Assembly (NCBI RefSeq): GCF_002797325.1
Contig: NZ_KZ454938.1
Span: 1,624,267-1,688,266 of the forward strand
Reading direction: 5' to 3'
DNA: 64,000 nucleotides
From: Bacillus sp. FJAT-45037
GTDB taxonomy: Bacteria > Bacillota > Bacilli > Bacillales > Bacillaceae_D
The notes beneath the pieces were generated by a model that was given only the letters and a program-made list of their open reading frames with translations, was not told where the DNA came from and ran no database searches. Positions 34,381 to 43,154 of this stretch are shown here, piece after piece. Every line of letters starts with the position of its first letter. The first letter of the stretch is position 1. The position numbers and the translations under genes were made by a program.

Positions 34381-35793
34381 TTATGATGTTATTTTATTTC
34401 CACAGGTCGGACATTGTCCGATATGCTTTAGCGCCGCGTCAAATTCTGTTTCGAGATGCTCTTGTTCTTTAGTTTGCTTTTCGATGAATTTGCTTCCTTC
34501 ACTTAAACGGCTAGTTACATCTTCTAACTGCTCTTTCACTTTTCGTAACGCTTTATGTTTCAGGAGAGCTTGTTCGAGTCTTTCTCTCTTCTCTTCTAAA
34601 CGATCTGTTTGCTTCACGCGCTCATAGATATCAACCGTACGTCTATGAGCTTCTGTGACCTGACTGTATTTAATTTTAAGTTGTTGTAATTCGCTTGCCA
34701 ATTGTGATTGATCTTTTATTTGATCGAGCACTCGCCAATCCGTTTGTTTTACAAAGTCAGTTTGATGAAGTTGTTTTTTTACTATATCCATTTGCTGGGT
34801 ATGTGAGAGCTGGTATTGTTGCCATTTTATCAACTTGTTTTTTTGAATAAGTGAAGATTGAATATGCTCATAATTTAATGCCGCTCGATCAACATTTGCC
34901 GTTTTTTGAATCCATTTACGGCAAAGCTCAATCGACTTTGAAAATTCATTTAGACTATCTAATTTATGTTGAAGCAACTTTGCATAGGAGAATGTCTGTT
35001 TGATCGCCTCAAACTTCATGTTCCAATCTTCTATCTTTTCTACTAATCGATACGTCTTTTCTGTCTCATCTTTTTCAAGTTGTAGCTTATGTACTCGTTC
35101 TTTTTGTTGTTTGAATCGATTGAGCAACTCATGCTTTTCTCTTAGCACCTGAAGCGCTTCTTCTCCACGGTCTAGCTCTGCTCGCTGCTTGTCTAATGAT
35201 TCAAACGGTTCAAGCTCACTCGTTAATTGATCTAATTCGCCTTCTTCTAGCTTCACTCGTTGCGTTAACCCTGAAAGGTCTTTAGATGTGTCACGAATCG
35301 CCATATCTAGATAATGTGCTCCACTTATTCGACCAATGGTTTTCGCACGTAAAGAACTCGTTTGCTCCAGTAGAAAAGGTCCATCAAGTTGTCCCGAGAG
35401 ATGAATAGCTAGCTCATGATCGCGATCAATACGTAGAGGTCTCATACCATGTGCCTTAAGTACTTCATCTGGCACATGGATGCCAAACCCTTCTAATACT
35501 AAATCATCTTTCTGATCTTCTCGGATGATATAGCGATTTTTGGAGGATGTACGTTCTCTTGTAATTTGAATGCCATTTGATAGTTGAACCGTTACACGAA
35601 CAAAGTCAGCCCCTACTCGAATAAAGTCTGTACCGCGCGGTTGGTTATACAACAACCACTTTAATGCGCGGATAATCGCCGTTTTTCCACTATCAGATTG
35701 CCCGACCAGCACATTCAATCCCTTATTTAATTCAATCGTAGTATCTAAGTGGGATTGAAAATTCTCCAAACGTACGGATTCAAACTTATTCAT
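34381..35793 (-). CDS. Split Rad50/SbcC-like ATPase, N-terminal half with zinc hook
   Basis: A 470-residue protein. The ATG at 35793 (MNKFESVRLENFQSHLDTTI) has GGAAGGGGGGAG upstream and overlaps the nuclease gene's end by 8 bp. The N-terminal lobe carries Walker A GQSDSGKT at residues 31-38 and a Q-loop-like LSGQLDGPFLLEQTSS (about 127). A long coiled coil runs from about 160 to 455. It stops with the zinc-hook CPTCG (Cys461, Cys464) six residues from the end. Walker B and signature are absent; they are found in the gene at 33427. In ordinary SbcC this hook is in the middle of a single chain. The gene therefore encodes only half of an SbcC. Downstream genes have their own ribosome sites. Confidence 0.83.
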   Translation of the reverse strand: MNKFESVRLENFQSHLDTTIELNKGLNVLVGQSDSGKTAIIRALKWLLYNQPRGTDFIRVGADFVRVTVQLSNGIQITRERTSSKNRYIIREDQKDDLVLEGFGIHVPDEVLKAHGMRPLRIDRDHELAIHLSGQLDGPFLLEQTSSLRAKTIGRISGAHYLDMAIRDTSKDLSGLTQRVKLEEGELDQLTSELEPFESLDKQRAELDRGEEALQVLREKHELLNRFKQQKERVHKLQLEKDETEKTYRLVEKIEDWNMKFEAIKQTFSYAKLLQHKLDSLNEFSKSIELCRKWIQKTANVDRAALNYEHIQSSLIQKNKLIKWQQYQLSHTQQMDIVKKQLHQTDFVKQTDWRVLDQIKDQSQLASELQQLKIKYSQVTEAHRRTVDIYERVKQTDRLEEKRERLEQALLKHKALRKVKEQLEDVTSRLSEGSKFIEKQTKEQEHLETEFDAALKHIGQCPTCGNKITS

Positions 35794-36778
35794 CTTCTCC
35801 CCCCTTCCACGTTTCTTCAATCACAGTAATTCTTCTAAGTGCTTCTTGTTTGACTTCATCGCTAACATTAGACAAGGCCGCGATCTCGCCGATAATATCG
35901 CCCATGTTTAATGATTTAAACTCTGATTGTTCCTTCACTTGTTGAACAAACTCATGCAATTTTTCTTCTTGATGCACAGCTTTCTCTAAATATGTTCGGT
36001 CTAACACATCTTCCCCTGATTCAGCTGATTGTAAAGTGTGTAGCGTTAAAGCAATCGATCCGTTTTCACCGATCTCTCCGATCACATATTGAGGAAAACG
36101 ATTAATTTCAGACCAATGATTGTTCACTCTCGCCATCGCTCCAGGATTACAAATCCATGTTCCACCTTGTTCCTTAATTCCAAATCCTCCGTGAAAATGT
36201 CCTGTTAAAATGACATCCGCAGTCGTAGTCCAAATATGATCGATTAACGTGTGTGGAATCCCCTCTGGTAAGGATTTTTCAACGAGCATGCTGTGAACGA
36301 GATGGATCAACACATCGGCATCGTGTTCATTTTGTGGATAATAATCTAATTTAGGATCTCTTTGGTCAAGATCGTAATGATAGGGTTGACCGGAAAGTTG
36401 TACACGCAGTCCATCTTTTTCAATTAGCACGGGTTTATCTGGAGATACAACAGTCATTAGACCAAATGAATCAAGCAACCCTAGCATCGTGCGTGAAATC
36501 GTCTCGGGGTTATGTCCAAATGTATCGTGATTTCCTGCAATCGCATAAATAGGCATTTTTGCTTCTCTAAATAAACGGGCAAATTGTCCAACTACATTCG
36601 GTGATAAATCTGGTCGATCAAACACATCGCCACCATGAAGAAGCATATCTACTTCTTGTTCGTTAGCAATCTTAATAACTTCTTGTATTTTTTTCGTCAT
36701 GGTTTCTTGAAATACATCCTTGCGGTTTTTCGGTGTCGTCCCTCTAATATGTGTATCGGTTATGTATAAAAACTTCAT
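35786..36778 (-). CDS. SbcD/Mre11-like metallophosphoesterase nuclease
   Basis: A 330-residue nuclease-type phosphoesterase. The ATG at 36778 (MKFLYITDTHIRGTTPKNRK) has GAGGTGG upstream. Mre11 motifs: ITDTHIRG (Asp8, His10), LLHGGDVFDRPD (Asp49 region), AIAGNHDTFG (Asn-His), LVHSMLV and TGHFHGG. The C-terminal 90 residues are helical, as in the region where SbcD/Mre11 contacts the Rad50 coiled coil. Length is slightly under E. coli SbcD (400). It is the first gene of a four-gene unit with the split SbcC pieces, just after the recA terminator. It probably makes an Mre11-Rad50-like nuclease with them. The chromosomal full-length sbcDC pair, if present, is not in this window. Confidence 0.85.
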   Translation of the reverse strand: MKFLYITDTHIRGTTPKNRKDVFQETMTKKIQEVIKIANEQEVDMLLHGGDVFDRPDLSPNVVGQFARLFREAKMPIYAIAGNHDTFGHNPETISRTMLGLLDSFGLMTVVSPDKPVLIEKDGLRVQLSGQPYHYDLDQRDPKLDYYPQNEHDADVLIHLVHSMLVEKSLPEGIPHTLIDHIWTTTADVILTGHFHGGFGIKEQGGTWICNPGAMARVNNHWSEINRFPQYVIGEIGENGSIALTLHTLQSAESGEDVLDRTYLEKAVHQEEKLHEFVQQVKEQSEFKSLNMGDIIGEIAALSNVSDEVKQEALRRITVIEETWKGGEDE

Positions 36779-36804
36779 TGGCCACCTCAAATAGTTGAGA
36801 TTTT

Positions 36805-36838
36805 AAAAGAATAAGCACCCACAAAAGGTGCTTATTCC
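36805..36838 (-). terminator. recA terminator
   Basis: Stem GAATAAGCACC / GGTGCTTATTC with a 7-nt loop, then TTTTAAAATC on the minus strand. The T run is short, so partial read-through into the split SbcCD operon, which starts 27 bp later, is plausible. Confidence 0.8.
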
Positions 36839-36848
36839 AATATATCTA

Positions 36849-37898
36849 TTATTTTAAATCAACGGGTACATCTGCAAATTCTTCTTCCTTTGCTACTTCT
36901 ACAGTAATCTCGCCATTTAATCCGTGATGATTGCGGATCAATGTTTCAATTTCATTGGTAAGAGCAGGGTTTTCTTTTAAGAATTGTTTAGAATTCTCTC
37001 GACCTTGTCCTAATCTTTCTTCTTTAAATGAATACCAAGCTCCACTTTTCAGAACGATATCAAGGTCAGCTGCTATGTCTAAGACAGAGCCTTCACGAGA
37101 AATCCCTTCTCCGTACATGATATCAACTTCCGCTTGTTTAAATGGTGGTGCAACCTTATTTTTAACGACTTTAATCTTCGTCTTATTACCAACCATGTCA
37201 TTGCCTTGCTTTAATGTTTCGGCACGACGCACTTCTAAACGAACAGATGAATAGAACTTCAACGCACGACCACCAGGTGTTACTTCAGGATTCCCGAACA
37301 TGACACCTACTTTTTCACGAATCTGGTTAATAAACATAGCTATCGTTTTTGATTTATTAACCGCACCTGATAGTTTACGAAGTGCTTGAGACATTAATCG
37401 AGCTTGAAGACCAACATGACTATCTCCCATATCTCCTTCAATCTCTGCTTTTGGCACAAGGGCAGCCACACTATCGATAACAATCATATCAACGGCTCCA
37501 CTTCGAACTAGTGCTTCTGCAATTTCAAGAGCTTGTTCTCCTGTATCTGGTTGAGATAATAAAAGTTCATCAATGTTTACACCAAGTCTTTGAGCATAAT
37601 CAGGATCAAGAGCATGCTCAGCATCAATGAATGCAGCTTGTCCACCGTTACGTTGAATTTCAGCAATGGCATGTAGAGCCACTGTTGTCTTACCTGAAGA
37701 TTCCGGTCCATATACTTCAATAACACGACCACGTGGATATCCACCTACTCCTAATGCAATATCAAGGGCAAGAGCTCCACTTGAAATCGTCGATACACGT
37801 TGATCTGTTTGTTCCCCTAGTTTCATGATTGAACCTTTACCAAATTGCTTTTCGATTTGGCGTAGCGCCATATCAAGAGCTGCTTTACGATCAGTCAT
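36849..37898 (-). CDS. recA: RecA recombinase
   Basis: A 349-residue RecA. Walker [10 protein letters not shown] (about 66-74), Walker [13 protein letters not shown] (about 139), L1/L2 loops with [19 protein letters not shown] and [28 protein letters not shown] are present; the C-terminus is acidic-basic ([11 protein letters not shown]). Its promoter carries a DinR/LexA box, so it is SOS-inducible and autoregulated through LexA cleavage. It differs from the B. subtilis context in having a DEAD-box gene, not cinA, directly upstream and the split SbcCD genes downstream. Confidence 0.99.
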   Translation of the reverse strand: MTDRKAALDMALRQIEKQFGKGSIMKLGEQTDQRVSTISSGALALDIALGVGGYPRGRVIEVYGPESSGKTTVALHAIAEIQRNGGQAAFIDAEHALDPDYAQRLGVNIDELLLSQPDTGEQALEIAEALVRSGAVDMIVIDSVAALVPKAEIEGDMGDSHVGLQARLMSQALRKLSGAVNKSKTIAMFINQIREKVGVMFGNPEVTPGGRALKFYSSVRLEVRRAETLKQGNDMVGNKTKIKVVKNKVAPPFKQAEVDIMYGEGISREGSVLDIAADLDIVLKSGAWYSFKEERLGQGRENSKQFLKENPALTNEIETLIRNHHGLNGEITVEVAKEEEFADVPVDLK

Positions 37899-37965
37899 TG
37901 ATCATCTCTCCTCTATATAAAAACTTATATCGTCTAACTTGTTACTTCAAATCTAACTCTTTATC

Positions 37966-38017
37966 ATCATACCTTCTTTTGAGTCATTTGCCAATAGTTT
38001 TTACGAACATTTATTCG
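37966..38017 (-). promoter_or_regulatory. recA promoter with LexA/DinR box
   Basis: On the minus strand TTGGCA (37989-37994) and TATGAT (37966-37971), 17 bp apart. A DinR-type box, CGAAC-ATTT-ATTCG on the plus strand at 38004-38017 (one mismatch in the right half), lies 9 bp upstream of the -35. Confidence 0.82.
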
Positions 38018-38097
38018 CTTTTTGAATAGTTAAATAGTGGAGAATGAGTTATTTAGGAGAGTACTAGCCCTATTAAGGGCCAGCACGAAGGGTATAA

Positions 38098-39711
38098 TTA
38101 AGAAGAATTGCTTGTTTTCGTTGGATGTCTTTCACGTTTCGGACGAGGCTTTGCAGGTTCAAGATTTACACGAGCACCGTTAATACGAGAATACCGCAGA
38201 GCTTCATACACAAATGGTGCAACCTCTTCGGGGACTTCAACAAACGTAAAGTTCTCAAAGATATCAATACGTCCGACAGCCTTACTCGGTATTCCGACCA
38301 ATTCGGAGATTTCTTCTGTTAAGATTTTTGGAGTCATGTTCACATTTCGTCCAACATTTATGAAGAAGCGGACCATTCCTTTCGCTCCTCCTGTCTCCCC
38401 AAAGTTATAACCCGCTTCTTCATTAGCCGAATCACTTGAGAAATTCAATTTTAATAAAGCTGCCACGACATCTTCAGCTGAATGATCTTGGAGCACCTCT
38501 TCTACTAACGGACTGAATAGATCAAATTCTTTACCTCGGTCATCAATCGTCTCACTAATCAATTTCCGCCAAGAATTTTGCTGCTTTTCAACAACATCCT
38601 CAATCGTCGGCACTTCTTGAGATGGAATGGACATTTTAATTTCATGTTCGATCGACCGTAAATGCTTCATCTCACGTGGTGTCACGAGTGTTAACGCAAG
38701 ACCAGCACGCCCCGCTCGTCCTGTTCGCCCAATTCTATGAACATAGCTTTCAGGGTCTTGTGGGATGTCGTAATTGATTACATGTGTGACATTATCAACA
38801 TCGATCCCTCTTGCTGCTACGTCTGTTGCAATAAGAAACTCAATCGAAGAGTCTCTAAATTTCTTCATCACAGAATCGCGTTGAGGTTGTGTCAGATCAC
38901 CATGAAGTCCGTCGACAAGATAGCCTCTTGCTTGAAGAGCTTCTGCCAATTCAGCGACACCTTTTTTTGTGCGACAAAACAATATTCCTAAGTCGACTTC
39001 TTCACTATCAATGATTCGACATAAAGAATCGACTTTGCTTCGTTCTAAAACTTTATAGTAAAGCTGATCAATTAAAGGGGCTGTAACTTCCCCTTTATTA
39101 ATTGTTACTACTTTTGGTGTCGTCATGTAGCGATGAGATAGTTTTTTTATGGCGGGGGGCATCGTTGCAGAGAAAAGAAGCGTTTGTCTTGCCCCTTTCA
39201 CTTCACGTAAAATAGATTGAATATCTTCAATAAAGCCCATATCAAGCATTTCATCCGCTTCATCAAGCACAATTGTATGCGCTCGATCTAATTGCAACGT
39301 CTTTCGTCGTATATGATCAAGCACACGGCCAGGTGTCCCGATGACCACTTGTACACCTTGTTTTAACGCTTTGATTTGATGCCCAATCGACTGTCCACCA
39401 TAAATAGGTAGTGTTCGAATGCGCTTATGCGTAGACAATTTTTGTAGTTCTCCTGAGACTTGAATCGCTAGCTCTCTTGTTGGCGTTAAGATTAACGCTT
39501 GTACATATCGTTCTTCGGTAACCTTATCCACAACAGGAATCCCAAATGCCGCTGTTTTCCCTGTTCCTGTTTGAGCTTGACCGATCACATCGCCACCTTC
39601 TAAAATGATAGGAATCGCTTTTGCTTGAATCGGCGACGGTTCTTCAAAGCCCATCTCTTTAATTGCACGTTTAACTGGTTCAGAAATTTGAAAATCACTA
39701 AAATACGTCAT
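38098..39711 (-). CDS. DEAD-box RNA helicase, CshA/DeaD-like with DbpA-type RNA-binding domain
   Basis: A 537-residue ATP-dependent RNA helicase. The ATG at 39711 (MTYFSDFQISEPVKRAIKEM) overlaps the cinA stop by one base and has AGGTGG within cinA. Motifs: Q motif FEEPSPIQ, I AQTGTGKT, Ia PTRELA, Ib TPGR, II DEAD, III SAT, V TDVAARGID, VI HRIGRTGRAG. A helical extension (about 370-430) is followed by a DbpA-type RNA recognition domain (GMVRFFINVGRNVNMTPKIL) and a basic tail (KPRPKRERHP). This is the CshA/DeaD architecture associated with RNA degradosome and cold-shock roles. Its position between cinA and recA is unlike B. subtilis. Confidence 0.93.
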   Translation of the reverse strand: MTYFSDFQISEPVKRAIKEMGFEEPSPIQAKAIPIILEGGDVIGQAQTGTGKTAAFGIPVVDKVTEERYVQALILTPTRELAIQVSGELQKLSTHKRIRTLPIYGGQSIGHQIKALKQGVQVVIGTPGRVLDHIRRKTLQLDRAHTIVLDEADEMLDMGFIEDIQSILREVKGARQTLLFSATMPPAIKKLSHRYMTTPKVVTINKGEVTAPLIDQLYYKVLERSKVDSLCRIIDSEEVDLGILFCRTKKGVAELAEALQARGYLVDGLHGDLTQPQRDSVMKKFRDSSIEFLIATDVAARGIDVDNVTHVINYDIPQDPESYVHRIGRTGRAGRAGLALTLVTPREMKHLRSIEHEIKMSIPSQEVPTIEDVVEKQQNSWRKLISETIDDRGKEFDLFSPLVEEVLQDHSAEDVVAALLKLNFSSDSANEEAGYNFGETGGAKGMVRFFINVGRNVNMTPKILTEEISELVGIPSKAVGRIDIFENFTFVEVPEEVAPFVYEALRYSRINGARVNLEPAKPRPKRERHPTKTSNSS

Positions 39712-40961
39712 TATCCTAAATTCCACCTTTTCAGTTCGTTCAACAAATAGAAACATCCATACTTCATGGCTCTCATACGAATGGATTCTCTGTTGCCAGT
39801 AAGCTGTAGTCTAAACGTTTTGACTTGCTGATTACTGTACGCAATGCCTATATAAACTAATCCAGGCTCTTTCCCCTCTTGTCCACTCGGTCCCGCTACA
39901 CCTGTAAAACTTAAACCAATGTCAGACCGGAGACGCTCCCTTACTTCTCGTGCCATAACTCCAGCACATTCAGCACTAACAACTCCACTGCTTGTTATCA
40001 ATTCTTTCGACACTCCGAGTTGATTTTCCTTCACCTTTGTTTGATAGGAAACAATGCTTCCAACAAAAATATTAGAGGCCCCAGGTACACTCGTGATCGC
40101 ACTTGATACTAAACCGCCAGTTAAACTTTCAGCAGTTGAAAGTGTCGTATGTGTCGATTTCAAACGATCAACAAGCACGGCTATTAGTGAGGACTCTCCA
40201 TATCCATAGAAAAATTGACCCACTCTTGCTTGGATTTTTTCCTCTGTATGATCCAATAGCTGCTTTGCTACTGAAGCATCGTGATGTTTAACCGTCAGAC
40301 GTAAAGTCACCTCTCCCTCGCTTGCTAGAGGTGCAATCGTAGGGTTGGACTGAGCGGCAAGAAGATCCTCAATCATCGTTTCAAGTTTCGATTCACCAAT
40401 ATTAAAAAATCGTAACACCCTTGACGTAATTGATTCATTCGTTTTATTTCGCTGTTGTAAAAAAGGTAGTAACTGCTCTTTTACCAGCGGTTCTAATTCT
40501 TTTGGTGGTCCAGGGAGAAGAACAAATGTGCAGCCGTCTACTGTTGCGATCATACCAGGCGCCATTCCGTAATGATTAGGCAGCACCTGACTTCCCTCAA
40601 TAATAAGAGCCTGTTTTTTATTGTTAGGCGTCATGTCACGATTCACTTTTTGAAAATAAGCTTCGATTGAAGCAAGAGATGCATCATCATAAACGAGGTT
40701 TTTTCCGAGAAACGTCGCAACGGTCTCTTTCGTCAAATCATCTTTTGTCGGACCTAAACCTCCTGTTAAAAAAACGAGGTCAGAGCGAGCAGCAGCATCT
40801 TTGATCACACCGGTTAAGCGATTTTTGTTATCACCGACAACCACTTGGTAGTAGACATCAATGCCAGAAGCTGCTAGTTCCTCCGATAAAAATCGGGCGT
40901 TTGTATTAACAATTTGCCCAAGTAATAACTCTGAACCTACAGCAATGATTTCCGCCCTCAT
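39711..40961 (-). CDS. cinA: Competence/damage-inducible protein CinA
   Basis: A 416-residue CinA with the N-terminal MoaB-like domain (IIAVGSELLLGQIVNTNARF, FLTGGLGPTKDDLTKE, LLPGPPKEL) and the C-terminal NMN amidohydrolase-type domain (TLSTAESLTGGLVSSAITSV, FTGVAGPSGQEGKEPGLVYI). The C-terminal domain recycles pyridine nucleotide. The gene starts at ATG behind GGGGGGAC and lies 13 bp after pgsA. It overlaps the DEAD-box gene by 3 bases at the stop, so the two are probably coupled. Confidence 0.97.
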   Translation of the reverse strand: MRAEIIAVGSELLLGQIVNTNARFLSEELAASGIDVYYQVVVGDNKNRLTGVIKDAAARSDLVFLTGGLGPTKDDLTKETVATFLGKNLVYDDASLASIEAYFQKVNRDMTPNNKKQALIIEGSQVLPNHYGMAPGMIATVDGCTFVLLPGPPKELEPLVKEQLLPFLQQRNKTNESITSRVLRFFNIGESKLETMIEDLLAAQSNPTIAPLASEGEVTLRLTVKHHDASVAKQLLDHTEEKIQARVGQFFYGYGESSLIAVLVDRLKSTHTTLSTAESLTGGLVSSAITSVPGASNIFVGSIVSYQTKVKENQLGVSKELITSSGVVSAECAGVMAREVRERLRSDIGLSFTGVAGPSGQEGKEPGLVYIGIAYSNQQVKTFRLQLTGNRESIRMRAMKYGCFYLLNELKRWNLG

Positions 40962-40974
40962 CGATAGTCCCCCC

Positions 40975-41556
40975 TTATTTCGAACTCATCACTACATGTC
41001 TATTTTTGATGAAATAATCCACACCCGACAAGATCGTTAAAATGGTTGCAATCCATATGGAGATCATAGCGAACGGAATCGATAGCGCTTCAAAAGGTAG
41101 GTTATACAACATCAAAGCCGAAATTCCGATAATTTGCCAAACTGTTTTCCATTTCCCTAGATTACTCGCAGCGATCACTTGACCATCCGCTGCTGCAACG
41201 AGACGAATTCCTGTTACGGCAAATTCACGACTAATTATGACGATTGCAATCCAAGCAGGAAGAAGTTGCAATTCGACAAGACCAATTAAAGCAGCTGTAA
41301 TGAGCAACTTATCAGCTAACGGATCTAAAAACTTCCCGAAATTTGTAACAAGATTTAATTTACGTGCATAATACCCATCTAACCAATCTGTCGATGCTGC
41401 AAAAATAAAGAGTAAAGCAGCAATGAAATGGGCTACAGGTATCGTCACGCCTAGCCATTCCCATTCACCTAAAGGCAGTGGCGCTAGCATAAATATCATA
41501 AAAATTGGTATAAGAAAAATCCTTGAAATCGTAATTTTATTAGGTAAATTCACCAA
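40975..41556 (-). CDS. pgsA: CDP-diacylglycerol-glycerol-3-phosphate 3-phosphatidyltransferase
   Basis: A 193-residue membrane enzyme committing CDP-diacylglycerol to phosphatidylglycerol synthesis. The CDP-alcohol phosphatidyltransferase motif D-G-x2-A-R-x8-G-x3-D-x3-D is complete as DGYYARKLNLVTNFGKFLDP followed by LADK (about 60-82). About five membrane helices flank it (ISRIFLIPIFMIFMLAP at 9-25, FIAALLFIFAAS near 44-55, and others). It is essential in B. subtilis and sits in the usual place before cinA. Confidence 0.97.
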   Translation of the reverse strand: MVNLPNKITISRIFLIPIFMIFMLAPLPLGEWEWLGVTIPVAHFIAALLFIFAASTDWLDGYYARKLNLVTNFGKFLDPLADKLLITAALIGLVELQLLPAWIAIVIISREFAVTGIRLVAAADGQVIAASNLGKWKTVWQIIGISALMLYNLPFEALSIPFAMISIWIATILTILSGVDYFIKNRHVVMSSK

Positions 41557-41587
41557 TATTCCCTTCTTTCCTGTTAATCCTATGTAG

Positions 41588-42082
41588 TTATCTCATGTTG
41601 ACATATTGAACAGGAAAGTCAAAATCCTGCTGTTTCATGACTTGAATCACATGTTGAAGATCATCAATACTCTTTGCCGTTACACGTACTTGTTCATTTT
41701 GGATTTGTACTTTTACTTTTAATTTTTCATCACGTATGGTTTTCGTAATTTTTTTCGCGCGATCTGCACTTAACCCTTTAATAAGTGTAATGACTTGGCG
41801 TACTGTTCCACCTGAAGCAGCTTCAATCTTACCGAAATCCATTGTTTTCTGTGACAAACCACGTTTAATAAATTTAGATTTCAAGATATCAATAACGCTA
41901 TCGAGTTTATACTCATCATCCGAGATGATCGTTATTTGTGTCTCATCTTTCCGTTCTATTGAACTTTTAGATCCTTTAAAATCATAACGGTTTCCAATTT
42001 CTTTCATCGCTTGAACAATCGCATTATCTACCTCTTGACCGTCAATATCAGAAACAATATCAAATGAATGTTCTTTTGCCAT
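41588..42082 (-). CDS. YajQ-family nucleotide-binding protein
   Basis: A 164-residue member of the YajQ (UPF0234) family of double-ferredoxin-like folds, starting [20 protein letters not shown]; an ATG two codons earlier is also possible. Conserved segments: [17 protein letters not shown] (about 31-47), [17 protein letters not shown] and [14 protein letters not shown]. Members bind nucleotides or cyclic-di-GMP in some Gram-negatives; the role in bacilli is unknown. In B. subtilis the homologue is elsewhere (yitK), so its position between rodZ and pgsA is a local difference. Confidence 0.93.
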   Translation of the reverse strand: MAKEHSFDIVSDIDGQEVDNAIVQAMKEIGNRYDFKGSKSSIERKDETQITIISDDEYKLDSVIDILKSKFIKRGLSQKTMDFGKIEAASGGTVRQVITLIKGLSADRAKKITKTIRDEKLKVKVQIQNEQVRVTAKSIDDLQHVIQVMKQQDFDFPVQYVNMR

Positions 42083-42202
42083 TTTCATGTCACTCCATTT
42101 CTAGATCTCATTTACAAATAACACTGCTTATTGTACCATATTATGGGCAAATTTGAGAAACAAGTCGGTTCTAGATTTCAGACGATGGACCGAGCAAATT
42201 GT

Positions 42203-42231
42203 AAAAAAAAAAGCGGTCCGTAGACCACTCT
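42203..42231 (-). terminator. rodZ terminator
   Basis: Stem AGTGGTC / GACCGCT (one G-U), 4-nt loop, followed by ten T on the minus strand, right after the rodZ stop. Confidence 0.85.
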
Positions 42232-42233
42232 TT

Positions 42234-43133
42234 TTATTGTTCATTTTCGGTTACTTGAACGATATTAACTCTTTGATGAGGGTTGTCAATTGCAAAGTCC
42301 ACCTCTTCATCATTAATGAACAGTGTTACATTTTGCGAGGCACCGATATTGATTTCTATTTCTTCCTCTTCAGCAAATTGATAAGACAATTCTTCCCCTC
42401 CGGCTGGTTGGCCTGAGAAAAACTGATTGCCTAATCCATTTTTAATATCAACATACGAATTTCCGTTGAGTTGGATCACAACATCGAAGCGATCTGACAC
42501 TAATTCATAGTAAGAAGTATTCCCACTAGTTGATGTAAATGTAAGTTCACTTGCAGGTGGCGTCTCTTCCTCCTCAGGTACTTCCTCTTCGTCGACGATT
42601 CCTTCTTCTTCAGAGCCTTCTTCATCGACCGGTTCGCTATCTTCTTCCACAGGTTCATTCGGCTCGACAACATCTTCAGAAAAGTCCGCATCAACATTCT
42701 CTTCATTGTCTGGAGGAATTGCTGCATCGCGCTCTCCGCCAATACTTTGTGTAATTAACCAAATAACGACGGCAAAGATGACCAAGAACGCTAAGGCTGC
42801 CATTGCTGGCACGAAAGCCGATTTAGATTTTTTGGTCGGACGAACAGGTGATTTTGTACGCTCAGAGCGAGATGGTAAGTCTACTGCTTCTTTTTGAGGG
42901 TTTGGAAGTTCACTACGATATTGGTCAAATAACACTTCCGAATCTAACCCTACTGCCTCGGCATACGTCTTAACAAATGCTCTAGCATAAAAAAGACCAG
43001 GAAGGGTATCAAAACGCCCTTCCTCAATTGCTTGTAAATAACGCTTTTGGATCTTTGTTGTTCTCTGCAAGTCTTCAAGAGATAATCCTTTTTGTTCTCT
43101 TGTTTCCTTCAAATGTTGACCTAATTCTGACAC
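42234..43133 (-). CDS. rodZ: RodZ, cell-shape protein (YmfM)
   Basis: A 299-residue protein. The GTG at 43133 (MSELGQHLKETREQKGLSLE) is favoured by the GTAGGTAGGTG ribosome site; a GTG three codons earlier lies inside that site. Domains: N-terminal HTH_25 (about 4-70) that contacts MreB, a basic linker (SRSERTKSPVRPTKKSKS), one membrane helix (about 107-130, AALAFLVIFAVVIWLITQ), a long acidic extracytoplasmic linker (DEEGSEEEGIVDEEEVPEEE), and a C-terminal DUF4115-type beta domain (STSGNTSYYELVSDRFDVVI). The acidic linker is unusually rich in Glu and Asp, which may fit an alkaliphile. Confidence 0.93.
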   Translation of the reverse strand: MSELGQHLKETREQKGLSLEDLQRTTKIQKRYLQAIEEGRFDTLPGLFYARAFVKTYAEAVGLDSEVLFDQYRSELPNPQKEAVDLPSRSERTKSPVRPTKKSKSAFVPAMAALAFLVIFAVVIWLITQSIGGERDAAIPPDNEENVDADFSEDVVEPNEPVEEDSEPVDEEGSEEEGIVDEEEVPEEEETPPASELTFTSTSGNTSYYELVSDRFDVVIQLNGNSYVDIKNGLGNQFFSGQPAGGEELSYQFAEEEEIEINIGASQNVTLFINDEEVDFAIDNPHQRVNIVQVTENEQ

Positions 43134-43154
43134 AACTAACACCTACCTACAACT

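Noticed and set aside
33427-35793. A frameshifted or broken sbcC gene
   Set aside because: The pieces have separate ribosome sites and start codons, stop cleanly, and the N-half ends just after its zinc hook; there is no remnant reading frame joining them. It looks like a true gene split, although read-level confirmation is not possible here.
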